Shown here one piece after another: positions 9,490 through 17,900 of a stretch of 64,000 nucleotides of DNA. The number at the start of each line of letters is the position of its first letter. Within the stretch, counting starts at the first letter, position 1. A model generated the notes under the pieces. The model searched no databases. It saw only the letters and a program-made list of their open reading frames with translations, and was not told where the DNA came from. The position numbers were made by a program, and so were the translations under genes. This DNA comes from Thiothrix fructosivorans (lineage in GTDB: Bacteria; Pseudomonadota; Gammaproteobacteria; Thiotrichales; Thiotrichaceae), in assembly GCF_017349355.1 (NCBI RefSeq), contig NZ_JAFMPM010000008.1, positions 186,001-250,000 of the forward strand. The letters run 5' to 3'.

Positions 9490-9687
9490 TTAACTGTTTC
9501 CTGGTTCTACGTCGATGCGGGTAATTTCGCCATCCGCATCAATTTCAATGCACAGTTGAATCGGGTTGCAACACACTTGGCAATCTTCGTAATAAGCTTG
9601 GCTGCCTGCTGTAATGTCAATTTCCGTTGCAAAATTGGAATAGCAATACGGGCAGGTGATATTGGTGTGTGTTAGCGCCTGAGACAT
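9490..9687 (-). CDS. CPXCG-motif cysteine-rich small protein
   Basis: A 65-residue acidic protein with two cysteine pairs (C12/C15 in CPYC, and C36/C39-C40 in CQVCC), matching the CPXCG-motif family of putative zinc-binding proteins. Function is not established. It lies 2 nt downstream of hemW on the same strand and convergent with the FccB-like gene, so it is probably the last gene of the hemW transcript. Confidence 0.8.
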   Translation of the reverse strand: MSQALTHTNITCPYCYSNFATEIDITAGSQAYYEDCQVCCNPIQLCIEIDADGEITRIDVEPGNS

Positions 9688-9689
9688 GA

Positions 9690-10838
9690 TTAATCCTCCA
9701 AAAACAGTTGCATAACCTCGTTCAGGAATTGCCAGCCGAGGGCGGTGGGGTGAATGTGTTCACCATCAACGTCGAGTAAACCACGTCGCAATGCCTGATC
9801 CAGCCCCGCCTTGAGGTGATCGGTTGCCAGACCAGTACGTTCCGTAAACAAGTGACTGGGGAAACCGTCCCGCAAGCGCAATGCATTCAGCATGAATTCA
9901 AAGCTCAGATCGGCAGCGCTGAGGATTTGCTCGCCGCTGCGTGCTGTGCCGTGCATAGCGTGTTGCATGTAATCAGCGGGTTGGCGGTGATTGTGGTAGC
10001 GAGTAATGCTGGCGTTGGCAGGATTGGTTATCTTCCCGTGTGCGCCTGCACCGATGGCGACGTAATCACCGAATTCCCAGTAGTTTCGGTTGTGCCTGCA
10101 TTCAGCGTTTGGTCTGGCATAAGCGGAAACTTCGTATTGAGTGTAACACGAGTTACTGAGTAATTGTTGTCCAGCGAATTGCATTTCAGCCACCAGATCA
10201 TCATCGGGCAGTGGTGGCGGTTGTTTGTAGAATAGCGTGTTGGGTTCGAGGGTGAGCTGATACCACGACAAGTGTGTGGGTTGCAGGTCGATGGCTTGTT
10301 GCAAGTCTTGCAGGGCTTGTGCTTGGGTTTGCTGGGGCAAGCCGAACATTAGATCCAGATTAAAGTTATCGAATCCGGCAGTGCGGGCAATATCGGCGGC
10401 GCGGAGCGCTTCGTCACGGTTGTGGACGCGTCCTAGTGCTTGCAAATGCTGGGTGTTGAAGCTTTGGATGCCGACCGATAAGCGGTTGATGCCAGCCTCC
10501 CGAAATCCACGGAATTTGTCTTGTTCAAACGTGCCGGGGTTGGCTTCCAGCGTGACTTCAATATTGGGGCGGAACGGTAATAGGGCGCGGATGCCGCACA
10601 GCAATTCGTCGATACTTTCCGCTGAAAACAAGCTGGGCGTGCCGCCGCCGATGAAGATGGATTCAAGCTTGCGTCCCCAAATGTGCGGGAGTTCGTTGCT
10701 TAGGTTGGTTAGTAGGGCTTGTACGTATTCTTTTTCCGGCAAACCGCTGGGGGCGGCGTGCGAGTTGAAGTCACAGTACGGGCATTTGCGGATGCACCAC
10801 GGAATGTGGATGTAGAGGGAAAGGGGGATGTGGGTCAT
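9690..10838 (-). CDS. hemW: Radical SAM haem chaperone HemW
   Basis: 382 residues, full length for HemW. The N-terminus has the radical SAM cluster motif with C15, C19 and C22 (CIRKCPYC), then GGGTPS, and a C-terminal HemN-type domain. HemW resembles coproporphyrinogen dehydrogenase HemN, but it binds haem and delivers it to respiratory enzymes rather than oxidising coproporphyrinogen. Its start overlaps the stop of the upstream ATP-binding gene by 4 nt, so the two are coupled. Confidence 0.92.
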   Translation of the reverse strand: MTHIPLSLYIHIPWCIRKCPYCDFNSHAAPSGLPEKEYVQALLTNLSNELPHIWGRKLESIFIGGGTPSLFSAESIDELLCGIRALLPFRPNIEVTLEANPGTFEQDKFRGFREAGINRLSVGIQSFNTQHLQALGRVHNRDEALRAADIARTAGFDNFNLDLMFGLPQQTQAQALQDLQQAIDLQPTHLSWYQLTLEPNTLFYKQPPPLPDDDLVAEMQFAGQQLLSNSCYTQYEVSAYARPNAECRHNRNYWEFGDYVAIGAGAHGKITNPANASITRYHNHRQPADYMQHAMHGTARSGEQILSAADLSFEFMLNALRLRDGFPSHLFTERTGLATDHLKAGLDQALRRGLLDVDGEHIHPTALGWQFLNEVMQLFLED

Positions 10839-11998
10839 GGGTTATCTTGCTTGGGGCGTTGCATTATCACCTTGAACTGGTTGCCTGCGCGGTCGTCAAT
10901 GAATTGGATAAAGGCGTAATGCTCTAATGCACGTGGGATGCCGCTGCCTAAACCACGATAAGGCATTTGCCGGGTAGCGTGCGAGGCAATGATCGGATTA
11001 CGCATATTCGATAAGCCAAAACGGATTTGCTCGATAGTTAAATGGTTGGGCAAATGACCAGGGCTGATGATTTCCACGCGATCGGTAAACATCAGGATGC
11101 GGATGGGCGCGGAAATGAAGTAATCACGGTGAATCAGCGCATTGACCAGCACTTCTTGTAAGGCGATTTCGGGAATTTCGAGTTTACCGAGGCTATTTAC
11201 ACCTTGCCCTGCTTGCAAGCGGTGCAAGTTACGGGTGATGAAAGAAAGGGCGCGTTCGTATTGGTTGATGAGAGGGCCTTCGATGTCTTCGCTATCACGA
11301 TAATGTTGCGAGGCGATGTTTGTGCCGTCGATGTAGACGGCTTTAACCATGAATACGGGGCGAAATTGCTGGGGATTTTGACCAAATAGCAGCAAGCCCG
11401 CCAGATTCAGTGCGCCATCTTTGCCCAGTTTTAGGCTACGGATGACTTGCTCCAGCGGCAAACTGAGTTCATCCAGTGTTTTGCCGTAGCGGTGCTGGAT
11501 GTAGTTGCCCAATAACAGGCTGTGTAAATCTTTGCTGCTGCTGTCTAGTATCAACGTTTCTTCGGCATATACCAGACCACCTGCTTGAAACATACGCTGG
11601 ATTTCTTCACGGGCAGTGACGTGGCGTTTGTCTGCGCCTGCTTTTACCCAGATGCGGGCTTGGTTATCCATGTAAGGTTTGTTCAAGCCTTCTGGTACGC
11701 TGACTACCATGATCATGCCTTGTTCGAGCGTCATGTTTTGCGTGGTGGGATGCAGCGGTGGGCGCACATGTTGTGATGCGGCGTTGGAGAGCAATTGGTT
11801 TAAGCGAGCAATGTCTTCACGGCTTAATCCGGTGACGTTGCCGCTGTCTTCTACGCCAATGATGAGGTGTCCACCGCCGGTATTGGCGAATGCCACGAGT
11901 TCAGCAGCGAAGGCATCGACGTTAGTGATGTTGCGCTTGAACTGGTGCTGGCTGTCTTCGCCTTGGGCTAGGATGGTTTCAATTTGTTGGATATTCAT
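10835..11998 (-). CDS. AlbA_2/HATPase_c_4-type ATP-binding putative regulator
   Basis: 387 residues. The N-terminal AlbA_2 (Schlafen-like, divergent AAA-4) domain shows HQFKRN, ELVAFANTGGGHLIIGV and a C-terminal RecG-related helical region with EIALQEVLVNALIHRDY, followed by GLGSGIPRALEHY. Such proteins are usually annotated as transcriptional regulators or RNA/DNA-binding ATPases, with no single agreed role. It is translationally coupled to hemW. A fragment resembling the C-terminus of this family occurs at 54986-55114. Confidence 0.8.
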   Translation of the reverse strand: MNIQQIETILAQGEDSQHQFKRNITNVDAFAAELVAFANTGGGHLIIGVEDSGNVTGLSREDIARLNQLLSNAASQHVRPPLHPTTQNMTLEQGMIMVVSVPEGLNKPYMDNQARIWVKAGADKRHVTAREEIQRMFQAGGLVYAEETLILDSSSKDLHSLLLGNYIQHRYGKTLDELSLPLEQVIRSLKLGKDGALNLAGLLLFGQNPQQFRPVFMVKAVYIDGTNIASQHYRDSEDIEGPLINQYERALSFITRNLHRLQAGQGVNSLGKLEIPEIALQEVLVNALIHRDYFISAPIRILMFTDRVEIISPGHLPNHLTIEQIRFGLSNMRNPIIASHATRQMPYRGLGSGIPRALEHYAFIQFIDDRAGNQFKVIMQRPKQDNP

Positions 11999-12118
11999 AG
12001 TCTAGCTATTGCTGTCTCTTGGGTATGTTTCGATTGTAGCGGATAGCCTGCACTTTTGACACGTCAACCCGAACCCCGCAGAATCTACCGCCAAGATTCA
12101 TCACGAAAAGGTCGCCGT

Positions 12119-12499
12119 ATGTGGAAAACCTTCCTTGCCATCGCCATTGGCGCAGCACTTGGCGCATGGTTGCGCTGGTTGCTGGGCTTGAAACTCAACA
12201 CGTTGTTGCCGCATCTGGCGGTGGGTACGCTGACTGCCAATCTGTTGGGGGCGTACATCATTGGCTTGGCGATTGCGTTTTTCTCCAGCGCTAACCTGTC
12301 GCCCGAATGGAAGCTGCTGATCATCACCGGCTTTTGCGGCAGCTTGACCACGTTCTCGACGTTTTCGGCGGAAGTGATGCTGTTGTTCCAGAATGGGCGC
12401 ATGGCTTGGGCAGCGGGGGTGATCAGTGTGCATGTGGTCGGTTCATTGCTCATGACGCTGGCAGGTATGGCAACATGGCAGTGGTTACGAACCCCTTAA
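12119..12499 (+). CDS. fluC: Fluoride channel FluC/CrcB
   Basis: 126 residues from the ATG at 12119. A TTG 63 nt upstream is in frame but would add a charged, non-conserved leader. Four transmembrane helices carry the family motifs [14 protein letters not shown] and [15 protein letters not shown]; the latter contains the phenylalanines and polar track that line the fluoride pore. It is a dual-topology dimeric exporter. No fluoride riboswitch is visible in the 120 bp upstream. The downstream recQ starts 17 nt after its stop. Confidence 0.9.
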   Translation: MWKTFLAIAIGAALGAWLRWLLGLKLNTLLPHLAVGTLTANLLGAYIIGLAIAFFSSANLSPEWKLLIITGFCGSLTTFSTFSAEVMLLFQNGRMAWAAGVISVHVVGSLLMTLAGMATWQWLRTP

Positions 12500-12516
12500 G
12501 GTGAAACAATAGCGCT

Positions 12517-14349
12517 ATGCAACGTGCCTACCACATTCTCAACAATACCTACGGCTACGCCGATTTTCGCCTGAATCAGCGCGATATTATCGGCTCATTG
12601 CTGCAAGATCATGATGTCCTCGCGCTGATGCCCACGGGCGGCGGCAAATCGCTGTGCTACCAGATTCCGGCGTTGGTGCGCGATGGTGTGGGCATTATCG
12701 TGTCGCCGCTGATTGCCTTGATGCAGGATCAGGTCGATGCCTTGCTGCAACTGGGGATTCGCGCTGCTTACCTCAATTCCACGCTGAACTTCGGTGCGGT
12801 GCAGCGGGTAGAACGCGAATTACTGGCGGGCGAAATCGACCTGCTCTACGTCGCGCCCGAACGTTTGCTCAGCGACAAAATGCTGCCCTTGTTGGAACGT
12901 TTACATTCCACCGTTGGTATCAGCTTGTTCGCTATCGACGAAGCGCATTGTGTGTCGCAATGGGGGCATGATTTCCGCCCGGAATACCAGCAATTGTCGA
13001 TGCTGGCGGAACGTTTCCCCGGTGTGCCGCGCATTGCGCTGACGGCTACTGCTGACCAGCGTACCCGGCAAGAAATCATTGAGCAGTTGCGCCTGCAACA
13101 CGCCGATATTTACGTCAACAGTTTTGACCGCCCTAATATCCACTACACCATCCAGCAGGGGCAAAACGCACGGCAACAATTGTGGCAGTTCATCGACGCG
13201 CATCATTCGCAGGATGCCGGGATTGTGTACTGCCTGTCGCGCAAAAAGGTCGAAGATACCGCTGCTTGGCTGGCGCAACAGGGGCGCACCGCGTTGCCGT
13301 ATCACGCGGGGATGGATGCGGATACGCGCCGTAACCACCAGCAACGTTTCCTGCGCGAAGAGGGCGTGATCATCGTTGCCACCATCGCGTTCGGCATGGG
13401 CATCGACAAGCCGGATGTGCGTTTCGTGGCGCATTTGAGCTTGCCGAAAAGCATCGAAGCCTACTATCAGGAAACCGGGCGAGCAGGGCGTGACGGTTTG
13501 CCCGCGAATGCGTGGATGGCGTATGGCTTGCAAGATGTCATCACTTTGCGCCAAATGATGCTGGAATCCACCGCCAGCGAGCAGCAAAAGCGCATCGAAC
13601 ACCACAAGCTGCAAGCCATGTTGGGCTTGTGCGAAATGACCACCTGCCGCCGCCAAGCCTTGCTGAGCTACTTTGGTGAACCCACACCGCAACCGTGTGG
13701 CAATTGCGATAATTGCCGGAATCCGCCGGAGGTGTGGGAAGCAGCGGTGGCGGCGCAAAAAGCCTTATCGTGCGTGTACCGCACCGGGCAGCGTTTCGGG
13801 GTGAATTACATTATCGAGGTGTTGCTGGGCAAGGATGATGAGCGCATCCGCCAGTTTCGCCACGAACAGCTTTCCACCTTTGGGATTGGTAAGGAACATT
13901 CGGATGCGGAATGGCGCAATATTTTCCGCCAATTGATTGCGTTGGGGTATTTGACGGTGGATGTGGACGGGCATGGCGGCTTGCGTTTGACCGATAACGC
14001 CCGCCCGTTATTGCGTGGGGAAATCGAGCTGCATTTGCGCAAGGAACAGAAGCGCGAACGGGTACGGCGTGATCGTGTGCGGGGTGATCCTGTCGCCAAA
14101 CCCCGGTTTAACCGCGATACCATGCCCATTGAGGTGGAAGCCTTGTGGGAAGCCTTGCGTGCGCTGCGACTACGCTTGGCACAGGAACAGGGTGTGCCGC
14201 CGTATGTCATTTTCCACGATTCCACCTTGCTGCAAATGGCGGATGAACGCCCGCAAACGCTGGATGCGATGCGGGGTATCGCGGGGATTGGGGAGCGTAA
14301 GTTGGCGCAGTATGGGCAGGCGTTTTTGGATGTGGTGTTGGGGGCGTGA
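12517..14349 (+). CDS. recQ: ATP-dependent DNA helicase RecQ
   Basis: 610 residues, the normal RecQ length. It has the Q-motif region, Walker A ([10 protein letters not shown]), DEAH box ([15 protein letters not shown]), helicase motif VI ([10 protein letters not shown]), the RecQ zinc cluster (C residues around CEMTTCRR and [11 protein letters not shown]), a winged helix and a C-terminal HRDC domain. It unwinds DNA 3'-5' in RecF-pathway repair. Probably co-transcribed with fluC. Confidence 0.95.
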   Translation: MQRAYHILNNTYGYADFRLNQRDIIGSLLQDHDVLALMPTGGGKSLCYQIPALVRDGVGIIVSPLIALMQDQVDALLQLGIRAAYLNSTLNFGAVQRVERELLAGEIDLLYVAPERLLSDKMLPLLERLHSTVGISLFAIDEAHCVSQWGHDFRPEYQQLSMLAERFPGVPRIALTATADQRTRQEIIEQLRLQHADIYVNSFDRPNIHYTIQQGQNARQQLWQFIDAHHSQDAGIVYCLSRKKVEDTAAWLAQQGRTALPYHAGMDADTRRNHQQRFLREEGVIIVATIAFGMGIDKPDVRFVAHLSLPKSIEAYYQETGRAGRDGLPANAWMAYGLQDVITLRQMMLESTASEQQKRIEHHKLQAMLGLCEMTTCRRQALLSYFGEPTPQPCGNCDNCRNPPEVWEAAVAAQKALSCVYRTGQRFGVNYIIEVLLGKDDERIRQFRHEQLSTFGIGKEHSDAEWRNIFRQLIALGYLTVDVDGHGGLRLTDNARPLLRGEIELHLRKEQKRERVRRDRVRGDPVAKPRFNRDTMPIEVEALWEALRALRLRLAQEQGVPPYVIFHDSTLLQMADERPQTLDAMRGIAGIGERKLAQYGQAFLDVVLGA

Positions 14350-14353
14350 CTAA

Positions 14354-14779
14354 CTATCTCACTCCGAACTTACCCCCCATCCCCAGCCCTTCCCCCGCAG
14401 GGGGTGAAGGGGGCAAGAGGAGAGAAGATTGTTGGTGTAGGGCTTGGCGGATTTTTTGGATGACGGTTTGCTGATGGTGCTGGATTTCGTGATTCCAGAA
14501 GCGGAGTACGCAGAAGTTTTGTTGCTGCATCCAGTTATCGCGTTCGCGGTCGTAGTCTTGCTGGTCGTGATGGTGATTGCCATCCAGCTCAATCACCAAG
14601 CGTGCTTCCAGACAAACAAAATCAGCGATGTAACGCCCCAGCGGGGTTTGGCGGCGAAAGCGGTAGCCGTCGAGTTGGCGTTTTCTCAGGGCTTCCCATA
14701 ACTGCTGTTCTGGTGTGGTCATGTTCTTGCGCAGATTGCGGGCAAGATCACGATGAATCTTGTTGTTCTGTCTTTCCAT
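14354..14779 (-). CDS. DUF559 endonuclease-like protein flanked by direct repeats
   Basis: 141 residues from the ATG at 14779 (MERQNNKIH). An upstream in-frame ATG at 14911 would add a tail made of repeat DNA and is rejected. The core is a DUF559 domain of the very-short-patch-repair/PD-(D/E)XK type: TTPEQQLWEALR, RRQTPLGRYIADFVC, LVIELDGNHHH and LRFWNHEI. The catalytic-looking acidic residues (D, E and D around YIADF and IELDG) are present. The last 20 or so residues (PPSPPAGEG onward) are encoded by a copy of the 45-bp repeat at 14373-14417, and a 43/45-identical direct copy lies 73 nt upstream of the start. See the findings for a possible link between nuclease and repeat. Confidence 0.82.
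   Translation of the reverse strand: MERQNNKIHRDLARNLRKNMTTPEQQLWEALRKRQLDGYRFRRQTPLGRYIADFVCLEARLVIELDGNHHHDQQDYDRERDNWMQQQNFCVLRFWNHEIQHHQQTVIQKIRQALHQQSSLLLPPSPPAGEGLGMGGKFGVR
14373..14417. repeat. 45-bp GC-rich element, copy 1
   Basis: Begins CCCCCCATCCCCAG and ends AGGGGGCAAG, with a central palindrome-like CTTCCCCCGCAGGGGGTGAAG. It overlaps the 3' end of the DUF559 gene and supplies its last residues. It is a direct repeat of copy 2, with 43 of 45 bases identical. Confidence 0.85.
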
Positions 14780-14851
14780 CCCGCCAGTGTCAGCAACCTC
14801 GCCCTGCCACGCAACATTCACCGACAGACAGCACCTCTTGCTCCCTTTCTT

Positions 14852-14896
14852 CCCCCCATCCCCAGCCCTTCCCCCGCAAGGGGTGAAGGGAGCAAG
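14852..14896. repeat. 45-bp GC-rich element, copy 2
   Basis: Same orientation as copy 1, so the two bracket the DUF559 gene. It is 44/45 identical to the reverse complement of the copy inside tmcA at 63485-63529, about 49 kb away. Confidence 0.85.
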
Positions 14897-14942
14897 CTGC
14901 ACTATTTTCAAAGTTTGGCACTTGCCTGTCAGCCCTGTTCTT

Positions 14943-14985
14943 GGCCCCTGCCCCCCTTGCGGGGGAAGGGGTTGGGGATGGGGGG
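14943..14985. repeat. 45-bp GC-rich element, copy 3 (inverted)
   Basis: The reverse complement begins CCCCCCATCCCCAACC and retains the CTTCCCCCGCAAGGGG core. It lies in the intergenic gap and ends 3 nt before the stop codon of the TIR-CHAT gene. Copies 2 and 3 together form a large inverted repeat that could act as a transcription terminator or stem-loop. Confidence 0.8.
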
Positions 14986-14988
14986 TTC

Positions 14989-17900
14989 TTACTCCAACCC
15001 CTCCAACAACAAAACCAACTCCGCAGCATACTGATAGTGCAACCCCTCATCCTCCGCCAAAGCCAAATCACGCTCCCCGGCGATAATCGCTTGCAACTTG
15101 TGCAGGAGGTTTTCAGAATAGCTGCCATCTTGCAGTAATTCTCTGATTACCTGCTCAACCTCGACGGTATTTTTCTGCTGAATGGCTTGCCCAATTGCTA
15201 AAGCCAAACGTCCCGCCCAATGATGATTCTCCCCACCATCCCGCCGATACGCCAGATACGCCGCCAGTGCCTGTTGCCGTGCCTCGCGGGCGGCTAGTGG
15301 ATTGCCGCTGGCTCGTTCCAGATCGTGCAGGATGTCCCATGTTGTCCACGGTTCAGCCGCATGACCAAATGCCTGCTTGCACTCAATCGCCCGTAGCAGT
15401 TCCGGGCGGGCTTCGTCATAGCGTTGGAATTTGATTAGGGTAAACGTGAGATTACTACGCCAAATTCCTTCCTGAGCTTTATCGCCAATTGCAACAGCAA
15501 TATCCGCTGCTTGCCGATAAAAACTCACTGCCTGTTCCGGGCGATTCCATTCAACATACAGTGTGCCTAGTTCACCCAAGCTACTCGCTTCACCCGCCTC
15601 ATCACCTTGCTGGATGTTAATCGACAGGGACTGCCGATACGCCTGCTCAGCCTGTGCAAAGTCACCTGTGTCCCTGTGCGTCATCCCGATCTGATGCCAA
15701 GCCGTTGCCACTGCACCCGGTTCATCCAGTTGCTGGAACAGTGCCAGTGCTTGCTGATAGCCTTGCAGGGCATCGGCATAGCGTTTTTGATATAGGCGTG
15801 TGGTAGCAAGCTGGCCTTTGTTTACCACAACACTGCGTGTATCTTCCCGTTTTTCGTCTCGTGCAATCGCATCCTCATAAGCCGCTGCCGCCGCCTCCAG
15901 TTGCCCCAAGGCTCGCAGGCAATCGCCCTGTTCCGTCAAGGCTGCTGAAGCCATGCTTGCCCCGCTTTCCCCCAAGGATTCAAAACGCCGTTGTGCTTCT
16001 TGCAAATAAGGCAAGGCTTGCGCGGCTGCGCCGCCTCTGTTCAATACCCGCCCCAACAGGCTGTGCGCCATCGCCAGATCGTAATCTGCCCAGGCATACG
16101 CTTGTTCCCCTGCCTGCTGGCACTGCTGCAACAAGGCTTGTGCTGCCTGATAAGTGGTTTGAATATCACCCTGCTGCAACAGGCGTTCAATGTTCATGCG
16201 TTCATTTTTAAAGTGGGTATGACTCCACTCGCCCAATGCCTGTGCTGCCTGCTTGCGCCATGCCACCACCTGCGCCAGTGCCTGCGGTTGATGCAGGTTT
16301 GCCAGTAATTGTTCGACAGTGCCTGCTTTGCCAGCCACCACTTCCGCTGCCACGCTTCCGGCTTGCAAATCCGCCACCAGCGTTTGCAGATAAGCCATCA
16401 GGTTGGGCAGTTCCAGTTGGGTGAGTTGTGATTGCAGTTTGGTATCTTTGAAATGCTGCTGATAGAGAAAATCCACCAGTTGCCCCATCACTTCCCGCCA
16501 GCGTTGCTGATAGCCCTCGCGCTGTTGCGCTGTCAGCCCCAAATCCAGCGTCGCAGGCAAGGCGGGATCAAGGCGGATGTAGCCGTAGTCGCCGATGGGC
16601 TGTGCCAGACCAACTTCGATTAAATTCCAATAAACATGCCCCATTTTTTCATCATCCAAGCCCAATACTTTGCCCATGTTCTGCCAATACCCACCATCCT
16701 GAAACACCGCCAGCCCCGCAATCTGCTCGCGCACTTCCGGCGACAGCCGCCGCAGGGAGAGTTCCACGCTGGCGAACAGCGACAGTTCGCGCTGCCCCGG
16801 ATGGCGTTGTTCCAGCTCCTGCATGATCGCCCGGACATTCGCGGTGGTCGCCTTCACCCCGCGCTGTGCCAGTTCCCGCGCCAGCAGCACCAACGCCCGC
16901 GCATGGCAACCGACCGAACGCACCAGATCGTCCACTTCCTGCGGCGTATTGCCCTGATCATCATGGCGCAGGTGCAAGCCTTCGTTGTTCATCACCTGCA
17001 TCACCAACGCCTTGGCATCCGTCACGCTCAACGCCCCCAACACAATCTCGCGGGCTTTGTGATTGAACGGCGCAGGCAACGCTTCGCGGGTAGTAAACAG
17101 CACTCTTGCCCCCTGCCCCCCTTGCGGGGGAAGGGTCGGGGAAGGGGGGGTTAACAGCTTCGCCAGAAGCTGCGAAACTGCCCCCACATTCCCCTCATCC
17201 GCCAACAACGCCTCCACATTATCCACCACAATCAACACGCGCTCGTTTTCCAGCACCCGCCGGATTGCCTGCAAGGCTTTATCGGTATCGCTGGCGTATT
17301 CCGCAGCAAAATTGTGATTCGGGTTCACCAGTTGCTGGAGCAGTTGTTCCAGCACGTAGTCGGGGTGGGTGTACTGCTCGACGCTAACGAAAGCGCACCG
17401 CTCGAAGCGGCGGCTTTGCACCAGCCACCGCGCCAGTTCCACCGCCAGCGTGGTTTTGCCCACACCACCCTGACCGCGCAATACCGCATAGGGTTGCTGT
17501 TCCAACAACCGCTCGACTTGCAGCAATTCGCGGCTACGCCCAATGAAACGGTGCGGCGGCGGTTCGGGCAACCTGCCCAGCCGCGTCTGGCGTTGTTGCG
17601 CCGTCATCAATTGCGCGGTGGCGGAAGGCAGCCGTGCGAACAACTGCGGATCGTGCTGTTCCTGATACAGAATCGGCACAAACCAGTCCTGCAAGTGCAA
17701 ATCGCCCGCGCCCGCAATCGGCAGGCGGAAGGTGTCGCGCATCAGTGCCGTTTGCCCCGCCAGCATCGCCTTGCCAATGCGTTGCCCCTCCGCCAATGTG
17801 CGGTAAAACTGCGTGACGAAACGCCGCGCCGTTACCACCAACACGCTGTGGGTCATGGCAACCACCGAGGCAATGCCTTCTTCCAGCAATTTGGCGGCAA

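Noticed and set aside
12001-12118. Possible fluoride riboswitch upstream of fluC
   Set aside because: I could not find the conserved riboswitch core; the segment looks unstructured.
14780-14911. Longer start for the DUF559 protein at 14911
   Set aside because: The added residues are translated repeat DNA; the domain and normal start begin at 14779.
14373-14985. CRISPR array
   Set aside because: The GC-rich copies are irregularly spaced, in both orientations, and have no spacers of uniform length.
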